64,000 nt of DNA from Lichenihabitans psoromatis (GCF_004323635.1 NZ_CP036515.1:2295501-2359500); one strand, 5' to 3'. Shown: positions 26,311 to 34,630, numbered from the stretch's first letter. The notes: a model not told the origin generated them from the sequence alone. Numbers and translations are program-made.

Positions 26311-26441
26311 TCGAGCAGGTTGTCTCACCCTCGCAAGCTAGGGCGATTAAGCTAGAGGTATTTAGATCATATTAATACTGTAGTCTAGTGGCAATTATAT
26401 ATATGGAAACCGGTTCGAAAGAGGCGCTTTTTTGCTCTATA

Positions 26442-26470
26442 TTGACATATCTACTTGTATTTTGTATGAT
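26442..26470 (+). promoter_or_regulatory. Consensus-like sigma-70 promoter in an AT-rich island
   Basis: TTGACA (26442-26447), a 17-base spacer and TATGAT (26465-26470) make a near-consensus promoter inside an unusually AT-rich stretch (about 26340-26480). It points to the gene at 26587 and would give a leader of about 110 bases. Confidence 0.7.
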
Positions 26471-26546
26471 GATTGAAGTCGACGTCGCCGTGTTTGCTTT
26501 CGGTGCGACTATATACATCGCTGCACGCCAGCATCGTCGATTGACC

Positions 26547-26566
26547 AGGGGCCCCGCGGGGCCCCT
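26547..26566. repeat. 20-base perfect GC palindrome in the mRNA leader
   Basis: AGGGGCCCCGCGGGGCCCCT reads the same on both strands. It lies between the promoter at 26442 and the ribosome binding site AGGAG (26576-26580) of the gene at 26587. As RNA it could fold into a tight hairpin; as DNA it could be an operator. It has no T run, so it is not a classical terminator. Confidence 0.65.
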
Positions 26567-26586
26567 CTGCATGTCAGGAGATCATC

Positions 26587-27246
26587 ATGAGTGTCATGGC
26601 TGTCCCACCCACCACGCCCGCCCTCGTTATTTTCGGCAAAGACCAGGCCGGCAAACCACATGCGTCCTGGTTTGATCAAGCCAGTGCCGAACTCGCCACC
26701 AAAGCCGCCGCGCTGATGAACATGCGGGCTGTACCGGTCGAAAGCGACGCGTTGCGCGAACTCGTCGGTACCCTGCCACGCGGTCGTGTGTTTTCGAGCG
26801 GCAAGGCGTTCACGCCTTTCGTCAACGGCAAGCTGTATGGTCGCTTGGTCGAGCTCACGCGCGATCTGCTGGGTCTCAGCGCGGTCGAACCCACCACCGC
26901 AACCGATGCATCGGATGAAGCGGCTGAGGATGGTGTCAGCTCGCAGGACGGTATGGCTGGTCAAGCCATCACGCCGGGTGCGGATGGCAAACCCACAAAA
27001 GTGTTCGATCCTGCGCCGGGCAAGAAAGGGGCGCCAACAAAGGCAAGCGCTCGTCCCACCCGCATCGAAGAAATCGGGCTGGGCAGCACCGTGTTGGCCA
27101 CGACGGGTGCGACCGAAGGCTGGTTCGAGGCTGACGTGATCGGCATCAATGGAACGATGTTGACCCTGAAGTGGTGCGACTACAACGAGCCGACCGTCGT
27201 GCGTCGCCGGACCGAGTTGGGGTTTCTGCCCGCGCTCCAGGGCTGA
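26587..27246 (+). CDS. Hypothetical protein with a disordered linker
   Basis: A 219-residue protein not recognised as a named family. The N-terminal 95 residues look folded (ALVIFGKDQAGKPHASWFDQ, ending in KLYGRLVELTRDLLGL). A Ser/Asp/Gly/Pro-rich linker follows (about 100-155), and the C-terminal 60 residues are predicted to be mostly beta (GLGSTVLATTGATEGWFEAD, then VIGINGTMLTLKWCDYNEPT), possibly an SH3-like or Tudor-like barrel. SD AGGAG is eight bases upstream of the ATG. It heads a plus-strand group with DUF3768 and the C39-like gene. Confidence 0.7.
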   Translation: MSVMAVPPTTPALVIFGKDQAGKPHASWFDQASAELATKAAALMNMRAVPVESDALRELVGTLPRGRVFSSGKAFTPFVNGKLYGRLVELTRDLLGLSAVEPTTATDASDEAAEDGVSSQDGMAGQAITPGADGKPTKVFDPAPGKKGAPTKASARPTRIEEIGLGSTVLATTGATEGWFEADVIGINGTMLTLKWCDYNEPTVVRRRTELGFLPALQG

Positions 27247-27581
27247 TCGACCGACCAGAGTTTGGTGTCGAACCACGCTTCGCATCGGCACCAAAGTACC
27301 GTTGGTTTGATCGATCGGTCGACCACCAGCAACTGGCCGAACTACGACACACGCTGGCCAGCAGCCATGGTTGGTGTTTTGGCCATGATCGTCAGTTTTG
27401 AGTCGTGATGGCCGCTGACGGCCGCCGTGGCTCGATTAAACGCATATCGAACCGGTCGCGTCGGTCATGCTGATCGATCGGTTCGCCATCGCCGCAGCAA
27501 TAGCTTGCAGCACACCGGCCACATCGCACCGGACAAAGCTCAAGCGAGCATCCCCAATCAACCCAGCATCAGGAGAACACC
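27247..27581 (+). other. Gene-poor gap with GATCGATCGGT-type repeats and a doubtful open frame
   Basis: The 335 bases contain an open plus-strand frame ending at 27401 (APKYRWFDRSVDHQQLAELR, then SHGWCFGHDRQF). It reads like protein but has no start of its own outside the preceding gene, so it may be a remnant. Short elements GATCGATCGGTCGAC (27309-27323) and GATCGATCGGT (27472-27482) recur. No RNA gene is recognised. Confidence 0.35.
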
Positions 27582-27917
27582 ATGTCGGTCATCGACAAGG
27601 CGGAGCGTATTCGTGCGCTCAATGACGAATGCCGGACCTCCAACACGGCTAGAACCCTGGTTTTGACACGCGGCGTCGCCGCTCTCAGTGCCAGCCTGCA
27701 CCGCCAGATCATTGCTGCGCTGGCGCGGTTCGATCGCTTCGATGCCGACAACGATCCCTACGGCGAGCACGACTTTGGAGCCTTCACGATCGACGACCAT
27801 CGGCTGTTCTTCAAGATCGACACTTACGATCGGAGTTGCCTGCACCACTCGCCCGACCCGGCCGATCCCGCTGTGACGTGCCGGGTCATCACCCTCATGC
27901 TCGCCAACGAATATTGA
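27582..27917 (+). CDS. DUF3768 domain protein
   Basis: A 111-residue protein that spans the whole DUF3768 domain. The family pattern is clear in RIRALNDECRTS, LVLTRGVAALSASLHRQIIA, FDADNDPYGEHDFGAFTIDD and the ending CRVITLMLANEY. The function is unknown; these genes are frequent on alphaproteobacterial plasmids and islands. SD AGGAG lies eight bases upstream of the ATG. It is followed after ten bases by the C39-like gene, suggesting a shared transcript. Confidence 0.88.
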   Translation: MSVIDKAERIRALNDECRTSNTARTLVLTRGVAALSASLHRQIIAALARFDRFDADNDPYGEHDFGAFTIDDHRLFFKIDTYDRSCLHHSPDPADPAVTCRVITLMLANEY

Positions 27918-27927
27918 GGGCCGGCCG

Positions 27928-28428
27928 ATGCGCAAGGCTCGAACGATGTCGACTGGCCAGCCAATCAAGCGGGTGGTTCAGAAACACGACGATGGCTGCG
28001 GCATGGCCTGCGTCGCGATGCTGGCCGGGGTTAGCTACTGGGTGGCTTGCGAGACGATCTTCGGCAGTCATCAGAGCGATGCCACCAGCCTCGCCGACGT
28101 GCGCTGCGCGCTCATGGACTTTGGTGTTCAAACGCCGGAGCACATGACGCCGTTTTGGGATGCCGATTACACGCAGCTCAGAAACCACGCGCTGCTGGCG
28201 CTCGACCCAAGGCCGAACGGCCAATGGCACTGGGCCGTATGGGACGCGATGCGGCGCCGCATCGTTGATCCCCTCAAGACGCCCTCCAAGCAGCCCGTCG
28301 TGGTGGGTTTCCTCGAGCTGAGCTGCATTGAGATCAACGGCCCTTGCGGCGACCCGGTGGCAGCGGTGAAGGCTCAAGCGCGACCTCGTCAAACCCAGGC
28401 TCCTCACGGACGAGGTCAACGTGACTGA
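27928..28428 (+). CDS. C39-peptidase-like papain-fold protein
   Basis: A 166-residue protein whose N-terminus carries the papain-like C39 signature: VVQKHDDGCGMACVAMLAGV with the candidate nucleophile in GCGMAC, and a later His in NGQWHWAVWDAM followed by an acidic turn (VDPLKTPSK). It has no transporter domains, so it is not a bacteriocin ABC exporter; free-standing copies of this fold may be proteases or inactive binders. An ATG at 27946 is an alternative start. Its last 95 bases overlap the end of the convergent XRE gene, which is unusual; a shorter true C-terminus for one of them is possible. Confidence 0.65.
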   Translation: MRKARTMSTGQPIKRVVQKHDDGCGMACVAMLAGVSYWVACETIFGSHQSDATSLADVRCALMDFGVQTPEHMTPFWDADYTQLRNHALLALDPRPNGQWHWAVWDAMRRRIVDPLKTPSKQPVVVGFLELSCIEINGPCGDPVAAVKAQARPRQTQAPHGRGQRD

Positions 28429-28612
28429 CCCCCAGAGCTTGAGCCAACTCATAAAGGGTGATCACCGTGGGATTACGCAAGCCGCGTTCGAGACCGCTCA
28501 GGTACTGCTGACTGAACCCGGACCGCGTCTCGACCTCCTCTTGAGTCAGGCTTTTTTCCCGACGCAGACGAGCAAAGTTTCTGCCGACCAATTTCCGCAC
28601 ATCCATGCGCAA
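28334..28612 (-). CDS. XRE-family helix-turn-helix regulator
   Basis: A 92-residue Cro/CI-type repressor: NFARLRREKSLTQEEVETRS, then GFSQQYLSGLERGLRNPTVI and LYELAQALGVSHVDLV. The C-terminal tail is Pro-rich (LEPSPLPPGRRKGR). An ATG two codons in (MDVRKLVG) is an equally good start. It overlaps the C39-like gene tail to tail, which can create antisense interference between the two. Its targets may be the DUF805 gene, 105 bases away and divergent, or genes elsewhere. Confidence 0.85.
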   Translation of the reverse strand: MRMDVRKLVGRNFARLRREKSLTQEEVETRSGFSQQYLSGLERGLRNPTVITLYELAQALGVSHVDLVREEPGFDEVALEPSPLPPGRRKGR

Positions 28613-28717
28613 ACCGTTGGCGGTTCTTGAGCGCTCAGTTTATCAACTTTAATATGTAATTGGAGATCAGAGGCGTCTGCGACGGCCTTTGACTCGCCTA
28701 TTTCTCAAGGAGATCTC

Positions 28718-29575
28718 ATGGGTGCTTACTTGTCCGCCATGGCGCGGTTCGGTGACTTCGACGGTCGCTCCAGCCGATCCGAGTTTTGGCTTTACATGCT
28801 AGTCGCAGCGGTGATCTCAGGCGTGGCCCGCTACGCTCAAACAGCATTGCATCTCAGCATACCCGTCGCGGAGCTCGTCATGCTGGTGCACATCATCCCT
28901 AGTACGACCGTGCAAATCCGGCGGCTTCGCGACACCGGCCGGTCTGGCTACTGGTTGTGGCTTGGCCTCACCGTGGTGGGCATCGTCCCGCTACTAGTGT
29001 GGTCATGCCAGAAGAGCGTCTCGCCGGGTGATGGCTACAACGAATTTGATCGACTCTTTCCCCTTCGACGCGACGTTACACCGTCTGCGGCTGGCGGGTA
29101 CCCCAGCGCAAAGATCGCTCAATCCAAGTCCGCTGGAACAAGGCTTGGTATAGGGGCCGTCCTTTTCGTGGTGCTGAGCGGCACCGTGGGGGTCGCCTTG
29201 ATGGCCGACGAAGACGGCTACCGCATGATGGATCTGCTCGGAGGAGCGTCACTGTGCTCGTCAGCCTCGGTCACAACCCTCGTCACGAAAGTTCTGCGGG
29301 ATAGCTTCCGACAAGACCCGACGTTTGCCGGGATCGTTGACGCCGACAAAACCGATGTCGTGCTGACGGCGATCCGGACCATGTCGTCGTCAACGACCAC
29401 CAGCGAATGTGCCGCCAACGCAACCTATAAGTACTGGCTGAAAACCGGCAACGGCACCGCCGAAGCCAAGCAGTTTGACAGCACGTTTAACAAGCCGGGC
29501 GGGATCGATATCTCGTATCAGGCTCAGAAAACCGACGATGGCCAGAAGGTGCATGTGAGTGTGCGGATCGAGTAG
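28718..29575 (+). CDS. DUF805 membrane protein with an extracytoplasmic C-terminal domain
   Basis: 285 residues. The DUF805 part (residues 1-120) shows MARFGDFDGRSSRSEFWLY, membrane helices, and the hallmark VQIRRLRDTGRSGYWLWLGL. After a linker there is a further membrane segment near 145-165 (LGIGAVLFVVLSGTVGVALM), then a Ser/Thr/Lys-rich domain of about 110 residues with two Cys (GASLCSSAS and TSECAAN) that could form a disulfide outside the cytoplasm. Function is unknown. SD AAGGAG precedes the ATG. A short hairpin (CTGGATC-TAC-GATCCAG, 29586-29602) follows the stop. Confidence 0.8.
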   Translation: MGAYLSAMARFGDFDGRSSRSEFWLYMLVAAVISGVARYAQTALHLSIPVAELVMLVHIIPSTTVQIRRLRDTGRSGYWLWLGLTVVGIVPLLVWSCQKSVSPGDGYNEFDRLFPLRRDVTPSAAGGYPSAKIAQSKSAGTRLGIGAVLFVVLSGTVGVALMADEDGYRMMDLLGGASLCSSASVTTLVTKVLRDSFRQDPTFAGIVDADKTDVVLTAIRTMSSSTTTSECAANATYKYWLKTGNGTAEAKQFDSTFNKPGGIDISYQAQKTDDGQKVHVSVRIE

Positions 29576-29585
29576 CACGTTTAGC

Positions 29586-29602
29586 TGGATCTACGATCCA
29601 GC
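29586..29602 (+). terminator. Possible weak terminator after the DUF805 gene
   Basis: CTGGATC and GATCCAG form a perfect 7-base-pair stem with a 3-base loop, 11 bases after the stop. No T run follows, so termination would be inefficient or factor-dependent. Confidence 0.35.
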
Positions 29603-29693
29603 CACTCGGGACGTAGTCGCTGACATGGCTGTCGAATCGCTTCCAAGCGCGACCCCCTTTCGCGCCCAATACCGACCCCTTGGGAAGGGTGAT

Positions 29694-29810
29694 CCGGGCT
29701 TATCCACCCGGGTGCATAGGAGGGACCCGCGCCCGGAGCGCAGCGCCCTTGCATGGCGCGGAGCGAAGGGCGTGGGAGGTCCCTGTGCGCCCGGGTGGAT
29801 AAGCCCGGGA
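29694..29810. repeat. Long nested inverted repeat inside the left end of the IS21 element
   Basis: Two arms of about 35 bases (29694-29728 and 29776-29810; CCGGGCTTATCCACCCGGG and its complement at the outside) flank a centre that itself contains CGCCCTT and AAGGGCG arms. The whole block could fold into one long hairpin between the terminal repeat and the istB stop. It may insulate the element from outside transcription or be a nested small element. Confidence 0.7.
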
Positions 29811-29817
29811 GGTGGCG

Positions 29818-30546
29818 TCAGCTTCGGTTCTTGAAGCGCCAGCTGGTGTTGCCGGTCTCGATGATGTCGCAGTGGTGGGTCAGGCGATCGAGCATGGCGG
29901 TGGTCATCTTGGCGTCACCGAACACCTGAGGCCAGTCGGCGAAGGCCAGGTTGGTCGTGATCAGCAGTGATGTGTTTTCGTAGAGCTTGCTGATGAGGTG
30001 GAACAGGAGTTGGCCGCCGGGCTGGCTGAACGGCAGATAGCCGAGTTCGTCGATGACGATGAGATCGTAGCGCAGCAGGTTCTCGGCGAGGCGGCCGCTG
30101 CGGCCTGCGGCCTTTTCCTGCTCGAGCAGGTTGACCAGATCGACGAGATTGAAGAAGCGGCCCCGCGCCCTGGTTCGGATCACCGCCGAGGCGACACCGA
30201 TGCAAAGGTGCGTCTTGCCGGTGCCGGTTCCACCGATGAAGATCGTGTTGCGCTTGGCATCCAGGAAGGCGCCGGTCGCAAGCTCGCGGACCTGACCTTC
30301 GTCGACCGGCGTCTCCGCGAACACGAACGTGTCGAGGTCCTTGAGCACCGGGAACTTGGCGCCCCCGAGACGGTAGCTGATCGATCGGGCCTGACGATGG
30401 GTCCGCTCGGCCCGGATCAGACTGGCGACCAGCGGATAGATCTCGTCTCGTCGGGCAAGGCCCTTGCCGGCGATCTCGTCGAAGCTGGCGCGCATGCCAT
30501 AGAGTTTGAGGTCGTTCATCGCCTCCAGGATATCGTGGCGTTCCAT
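29818..30546 (-). CDS. istB: IS21-family helper ATPase IstB
   Basis: 242 residues of the AAA+ IstB/DnaC-like family that assembles on target DNA and directs the transposase. Walker A is [12 protein letters not shown], Walker B is [20 protein letters not shown], and the sensor is [18 protein letters not shown]. The start at 30546 ([18 protein letters not shown]) is chosen because it overlaps the istA stop in a TGATG arrangement, as usual in IS21; the longer frame would extend into istA. Confidence 0.94.
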   Translation of the reverse strand: MERHDILEAMNDLKLYGMRASFDEIAGKGLARRDEIYPLVASLIRAERTHRQARSISYRLGGAKFPVLKDLDTFVFAETPVDEGQVRELATGAFLDAKRNTIFIGGTGTGKTHLCIGVASAVIRTRARGRFFNLVDLVNLLEQEKAAGRSGRLAENLLRYDLIVIDELGYLPFSQPGGQLLFHLISKLYENTSLLITTNLAFADWPQVFGDAKMTTAMLDRLTHHCDIIETGNTSWRFKNRS

Positions 30547-32099
30547 CAGGCGACCCTCCTCAGGCTGTCGTAGCGGCCACAATCGGCCGACGGTTCGATC
30601 TTCAGGCGAAGCGCATCAGGCGTCGTGATGCTGGGCGGTTCCGCTGGCTGGCGCTGTCGCGCCACCACGGTCAGAATGACGGCAGCGCTCGCAAGGCCGG
30701 CCGTCAGCGCCTCGGCGCAGGCGGCCTCGACCGCGTCCAGACCGTGGTCGAGCACGGCGGCCAGAACGGTGACGAACTGGCGGTCACCATCCGCGTGGCT
30801 CTTCAGCTTGGCGCGCACCTGGGCCAAGGCCGGTGGCAGATCCCAATCCTTGAAGGGTGCTCCGTTGCGCAAGGCGCCGGGCTTCCTCAGCAGGACGGGC
30901 AGGTAGTGCCATGGATCGTAGATGACCTGGTCGCGCCGGAAGCTGCGGGGATGGTCGGCCACGACCTCGTCGTCGAGCAGCACCGTGATGCGCTCGGCAT
31001 GGGAGCGCACAAGCACCATCCGCCCCGCGGCGCGGGCATCGACGCTGTAGCGGTTGTGATCGGCCATGATCAGGCACGTGGTGGCGGCCCGGACCGCCTT
31101 CTCGACGAAGCCGTCGAACGGTCCACGCTGTTCCATCAGGCTCGCGCACTCGTCCTGTAAAACATCCCAGATGGTGCGGTCCTTGAACTCCGGGTGCCGG
31201 GTCCGCTTGGCGTAGGCGATGCACTGATCTTCAAGCCACCCGTTCAACTCGATGAGGCTTTTCACCCGCGGCTTGGGGCGGAACAGCAGGTCGCGCAGCG
31301 TGCCGACTTGGTTCTCGACCTGCCCCTTCTCCCATCCAGCCGCCGGCGTGCATGCAACCGGCTCGATCAAATGGTGCGAGCACATCTGCAGGAAGCGACG
31401 ATTGTACTGCCGCGCCTTACCCACGAAGATCGCTTCCACCGCCGTCTTCATGTTGTCGTAGATGCCGCGCCGGCAAACCCCGCCGTAGAACGCGAACGCC
31501 TTGTCGTGGGCGAAGCGCGCCAGGGCCCCTGTCCTGCGAAGCAGGTCAGGGTGGCAAGCGGAGGGGTCGAAGACCAGCTCCTGCGTCTCGCGGAAGTAGG
31601 CCCGCACGAACGGCATGCGGCTGTGCGACAGCTTCATATGCGCCGCCTTGATCGTCAGCGGCAGGCCTTGCAGCGTGATCGTCTCGTGGCTCCAATCGAA
31701 CTGATACGCCTCGCCGGGCGCAAAGCTCATCGGCACGAACGCCCGCGCCGGAACGCGGGCCCGTTCCTCGCGCCAGAGCTTGGCAAAGCGGTGCACGCTA
31801 TCGTGGGCGCCGTCATACCCGCGGCCACGCAGTTCCTCGAACAGGCGCTGGGTCGACCGGCGCTCCCGGCGCGGAAGCTTGGCCTCGCGCTCCAGGATCG
31901 CCGTCAGGTCCTCGACCCACTCACCGAGCTTGGGAACTGGCTGGACACCACGCTCGTACTTGAACTCGGTCGCCTGAGTGCGGATCACCTTGCGCACCGT
32001 CGCACGCGACACCGACAGCGTTCGGACGATCTCCTTGATGGGCCGGTGCTGGTCGAAATACGCGCGTCGGATTCGGCCGATCATGTCCACGACGATCAT
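30546..32099 (-). CDS. istA: IS21-family transposase IstA
   Basis: About 517 residues. It has an N-terminal HTH ([20 protein letters not shown]), an rve-type DDE core with D in [11 protein letters not shown] in [13 protein letters not shown] and E in [12 protein letters not shown], and a C-terminal beta domain ([20 protein letters not shown]). The ATG at 32099 follows AGGGGG closely; ATG 32084 ([11 protein letters not shown]) is an alternative. No frameshift is seen, so the element should be functional together with istB. Confidence 0.94.
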   Translation of the reverse strand: MIVVDMIGRIRRAYFDQHRPIKEIVRTLSVSRATVRKVIRTQATEFKYERGVQPVPKLGEWVEDLTAILEREAKLPRRERRSTQRLFEELRGRGYDGAHDSVHRFAKLWREERARVPARAFVPMSFAPGEAYQFDWSHETITLQGLPLTIKAAHMKLSHSRMPFVRAYFRETQELVFDPSACHPDLLRRTGALARFAHDKAFAFYGGVCRRGIYDNMKTAVEAIFVGKARQYNRRFLQMCSHHLIEPVACTPAAGWEKGQVENQVGTLRDLLFRPKPRVKSLIELNGWLEDQCIAYAKRTRHPEFKDRTIWDVLQDECASLMEQRGPFDGFVEKAVRAATTCLIMADHNRYSVDARAAGRMVLVRSHAERITVLLDDEVVADHPRSFRRDQVIYDPWHYLPVLLRKPGALRNGAPFKDWDLPPALAQVRAKLKSHADGDRQFVTVLAAVLDHGLDAVEAACAEALTAGLASAAVILTVVARQRQPAEPPSITTPDALRLKIEPSADCGRYDSLRRVA

Positions 32100-32222
32100 C
32101 CCCCTGACATCCTTCCGGGCCGACAGGGCCACGGAAGGGACGCTGACACACAGCGTTCGAGGGGGTCACGATCGGGCGCGAAAACCGCCCCTCAGGGGGT
32201 CATTATTGCGGGCGATTTCACA

Positions 32223-32710
32223 TCCTGCGTTCGGTGTTTCAGATCGTCGAGCTTGAGCCTGAGCCGCTCCAGTTCGCTCTTGTGCGAAGTCACGTTCACG
32301 AAAGAGGCGAAGTGCTGCACGACGGCACCGGCATCGTCCCGGACCTGACTGATGAAGACGGAAACCCAGATCGTACTGCCGTCCTTGCGGTGAAAGCGAA
32401 GCGGCGTATCGAGGTCGCGACCGCCCTCGAAGGCGGTCTGGATCTGCGTCATCGCTTCGGGGTCGTTGCCGCTTTGGATCAGGAAACCGAACTTTTGGCC
32501 AAGCACCTCATGTTCGTCGTAACCCGTGAGGTCGAGGAAGGCCTGATTGACGAACACGATCGGCTTGTCCGGCGCCCTTGCGTTGCAGAATACCATCGGC
32601 ATCCTTGTCGTCTCGGCGGCTACGACGAAGGGACCGAGGTCCTCGCGGAAGCCTTCGACAACGGACTCCGCGTCCTTCTGCTGGCCTGACTTATCGGCTT
32701 GTTCCGCCAT
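32223..32710 (-). pseudogene. LOV-like PAS sensor kinase, kinase domain removed by IS21
   Basis: The remaining 162 codons encode one PAS domain with LOV features: PIVFVNQAFLDLTGYDEHEV, then FHRKDGSTIWVSVFISQVRD and a DVT-like end (NVTSHKSELERLRL). The position that holds the flavin-reactive Cys in LOV domains (NCRFL) reads KFGFL, so classical photochemistry is not expected. After the PAS a helix leads into LKHRTQ, which looks like the start of an HWE/HisKA_2 phosphoacceptor motif, where the IS begins. HWE kinases with PAS/LOV inputs often feed the alphaproteobacterial general stress response. Confidence 0.8.
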
Positions 32711-33012
32711 GAAGCTTCTCCCAACGCCCGAAAAGCACGAACCCCATCGAGCGGCTAAATCTCGTGAGATGACCGCAACCCGGCGCGGACCACCTCACTC
32801 GTCACCGATGCGCGTTGGTATCGATGGCGGCCCTTGGGATTTACCGGGTCCCTGTGGCAGACATTATCATAAGGGCCGGATCACTTGGCGAGGCGCAAAT
32901 TTAAGCATAGTCGAGATGCATATATGAAATCACGGGCGCTCTAGCATCGCAACGCTCTTTGCGTATCAACAGAATTCGATAATCAAAGTCATTGTGATAT
33001 CTTCACCCGAGC
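32711..33012. other. Intergenic region upstream of the sensor gene
   Basis: About 300 bases with no gene. The only structured element is the motif at 32907-32920, described separately. The part from about 32940 to 33005 is more AT-rich than its surroundings. Confidence 0.5.
32907..32920 (-). promoter_or_regulatory. TGCATnTCsACTAT motif, site A (upstream of the LOV-like sensor)
   Basis: Read on the minus strand, TGCATCTCGACTAT lies 197 bases upstream of the sensor start and points toward it. The same core occurs at 34738 and 36558, in each case directed at a downstream start codon. Identity as promoter or activator site is inferred. Confidence 0.55.
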
Positions 33013-33053
33013 AAAAGTCGAGACGCCCTCCTTGAGGAAGCGTCTCGTTTTAA
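33013..33053 (-). terminator. Terminator downstream of the Met-rich peptide gene
   Basis: CGAGACGC (33019-33026) pairs with GCGTCTCG (33040-33047) around a loop that holds a second small stem. On the minus strand it is followed by ACTTTTGC, on the plus strand by TTTTAAAA, so it could work in both directions. It starts three bases after the stop of the 33056 gene. Confidence 0.75.
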
Positions 33054-33055
33054 AA

Positions 33056-33250
33056 TCACATGCGATGCATCATCTTCTTGTGCATCATCATTTTCTTATT
33101 CATCATCTTGCCGTGCATCATCTTGCCGTGCATCATGGACTTATGCATCATCGGCTTCTTCATCATCTGCGCGGAGGCCGGCGCTATGGCGGCGCCGAGT
33201 GAGCAGGCGATGGCCGCGCACGCGAGGATCAGGCTCTTGGTCTTTGTCAT
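33056..33250 (-). CDS. Small exported Met/His/Lys-rich peptide (MrpX-like)
   Basis: 64 residues: a Sec signal peptide (SLILACAAIACSLGAAIAPA, cleavage likely after ASA) and a mature part of about 37 residues built of MMHGK, MMHKS and MMNKK units. Sixteen of these residues are Met, with several His and many Lys. Such peptides can serve as a methionine sink for hypochlorite or other oxidants (known from periplasmic Met-rich peptides paired with YedY-type reductases) or bind copper. It follows the ferritin-like gene by 32 bases with SD AGGAG and ends at a terminator, so it closes that operon. The function is inferred from composition and neighbours. Confidence 0.75.
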   Translation of the reverse strand: MTKTKSLILACAAIACSLGAAIAPASAQMMKKPMMHKSMMHGKMMHGKMMNKKMMMHKKMMHRM

Positions 33251-33282
33251 GGGTGTTCTCCTGTTATGCCTTCAATGCGGGA

Positions 33283-33939
33283 TCATCCCGCGATGAACGG
33301 ACCTGCGATCGCCAGTACCTGCGCCTTGCTGAGCGGCTTGTCGAAGGCGCCGGTCCAGGGCTTCTGCTTGCGCAGCAGCCGCACCGAAGCCGCATGTCGC
33401 GCCTCGACCGAATGGATCTGCAACGCCGTCGTGAGCAGCTTGCCGCCGCCGACGAGGTTGGGTGCCTGCCCCTTGTAGGCGGCGACGCCGGTGTCTTCCA
33501 ACGCCTGCGACACCGCCGCGAACGTCTTGAAGTTCTGGAACACGTCGCGGTATTTCCCGCGCGCCGTGAAGTCGAACTCCGGCTTGGCGATCGCCGCGCC
33601 CCCGAGCACGGATTGGAGCAGCGCGACGTGCGCGGTTTCGTGCTGGCTGATGACCTGGAACGTAGCTCCGGCATAGTCGGGGATGAGCCCGCCCTGGGCC
33701 AGCGCCGTCCGGTAGAACTCGTCTTCCAGGTATTCCAGTGTCAGCGCGAAGTTCAGGATGTCCGCGACCTGTTGCGGCACCTGCGCGAAGGCCTCCGACG
33801 AGACGGCGGCCAGCATCATCGGGGCGGTCGCAAGGGCGCCGAGCTTGAGGGCTGCGCCTGCGAAGAGATCGCGCCGTTTGATCAGGCGGTTGGAGAGGTC
33901 GGGATCGATCCCGTCGAGAATGGCGATGTCGGTGGACAT
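33283..33939 (-). CDS. Exported ferritin-like domain protein, second of a pair
   Basis: About 218 residues. The ATG at 33939 is chosen: the longer frame overlaps the upstream gene. The N-terminus has a twin-Arg-type or Sec signal (LIKRRDLFAGAALKLGALAT). The ferritin-like four-helix bundle shows E/H-containing helices: ILNFALTLEYLEDEFYRTAL, FQVISQHETAHVALLQSVLG and TALQIHSVEARHAASVRLLR. This is the Ferritin_2/desiccation-related type. These proteins are associated with stress survival; iron oxidation has rarely been shown. It lies 22 bases after the first ferritin-like gene. Confidence 0.85.
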   Translation of the reverse strand: MSTDIAILDGIDPDLSNRLIKRRDLFAGAALKLGALATAPMMLAAVSSEAFAQVPQQVADILNFALTLEYLEDEFYRTALAQGGLIPDYAGATFQVISQHETAHVALLQSVLGGAAIAKPEFDFTARGKYRDVFQNFKTFAAVSQALEDTGVAAYKGQAPNLVGGGKLLTTALQIHSVEARHAASVRLLRKQKPWTGAFDKPLSKAQVLAIAGPFIAG

Positions 33940-33961
33940 ACGGTGAGTCCTTTCGGAGGGA

Positions 33962-34630
33962 TCAGGGAAGTTGCGAGGCGGCGACGGGCGTCGCGATGAA
34001 GGGTGCGACCATCGGCAGGACCTGGGACGGCAGCAGCGCCCGGTCGAGGCCGTTCTGGTCGATCGGGCCGAAGTCGCCGACGATGGCGTGGATGGTTGCG
34101 GCGTGCCGCGCTTCGACCGACACAATCGAACCAGCGATCGCCAGGTACTTCGGGCTTTGGATCGCAGCGCCGCCGCCGTTGTAGGCGGCCACGCCGAGGT
34201 CCTCGAAGGTCGAAGCGGTACCGAGAACCGATTCTCGGCGGGAAAAGTCGATGGCGGCGAAGTTGGGTGTCAGGTCGGGGATGCGATTGCCGCCGAGGGC
34301 CCGGGCGAAAAACGTCCTGTGTGCGATCTCATGCGCCTTGATGTCCTGGAGGAGCGAACGTTCTCCCCGAGTCATACCTTCATAGGGAGAGGCGAGGACT
34401 TGGGTGTAGAAGGCCGCTTCGAGCTGCTCCAGGGCGTAGGCGTAGTTCAAGACGCCGAGGTCCCCGGCGCCAAGGTCGACCCCGGCCTGGGCGAACGCTT
34501 GGTTCAGTTTCAGGCCGGGCACATCGACGCCGAAGGCGACCGCTGCAACTGCTGTGACACCGGCCCATTTCAGGATGGAACGTCGGGAATTGCTCCCGTA
34601 ATCGGGTTCGTTAAGGATTGCGCTGGTCAT
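33962..34630 (-). CDS. Exported ferritin-like domain protein, first of a pair
   Basis: About 222 residues with the start at ATG 34630 (GGGAGA just upstream). A twin-arginine-type signal is seen at NSRRSILKWAGVTAVAAVAF. The bundle helices carry paired E and H residues (LNYAYALEQLEAAFYTQVLA, LLQDIKAHEIAHRTFFARAL and SIVSVEARHAATIHAIVGDF), a possible diiron site. It is a paralogue of the next gene, with modest similarity. It heads a minus-strand operon with the second ferritin-like gene and the Met-rich peptide, divergent from the cytochrome b gene. Confidence 0.87.
   Translation of the reverse strand: MTSAILNEPDYGSNSRRSILKWAGVTAVAAVAFGVDVPGLKLNQAFAQAGVDLGAGDLGVLNYAYALEQLEAAFYTQVLASPYEGMTRGERSLLQDIKAHEIAHRTFFARALGGNRIPDLTPNFAAIDFSRRESVLGTASTFEDLGVAAYNGGGAAIQSPKYLAIAGSIVSVEARHAATIHAIVGDFGPIDQNGLDRALLPSQVLPMVAPFIATPVAASQLP

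Larger units (their letters stand above)
29631..32222 (-). mobile_element. IS21-family insertion sequence
   Basis: The element is 2592 bases with istA and istB on the minus strand. The ends align as inverted repeats: TGTCGAATCGC...GCGACCCCC on the left and, in reverse complement, TGTGAAATCGC...TGACCCCC on the right. A second internal CGCGCCC/GACCCC(C) repeat lies near each end, as is usual for IS21. No target duplication is visible (ATGGC on the left, TCCTG on the right). The right end has replaced the 3' part of a LOV-like sensor gene. Confidence 0.88.
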
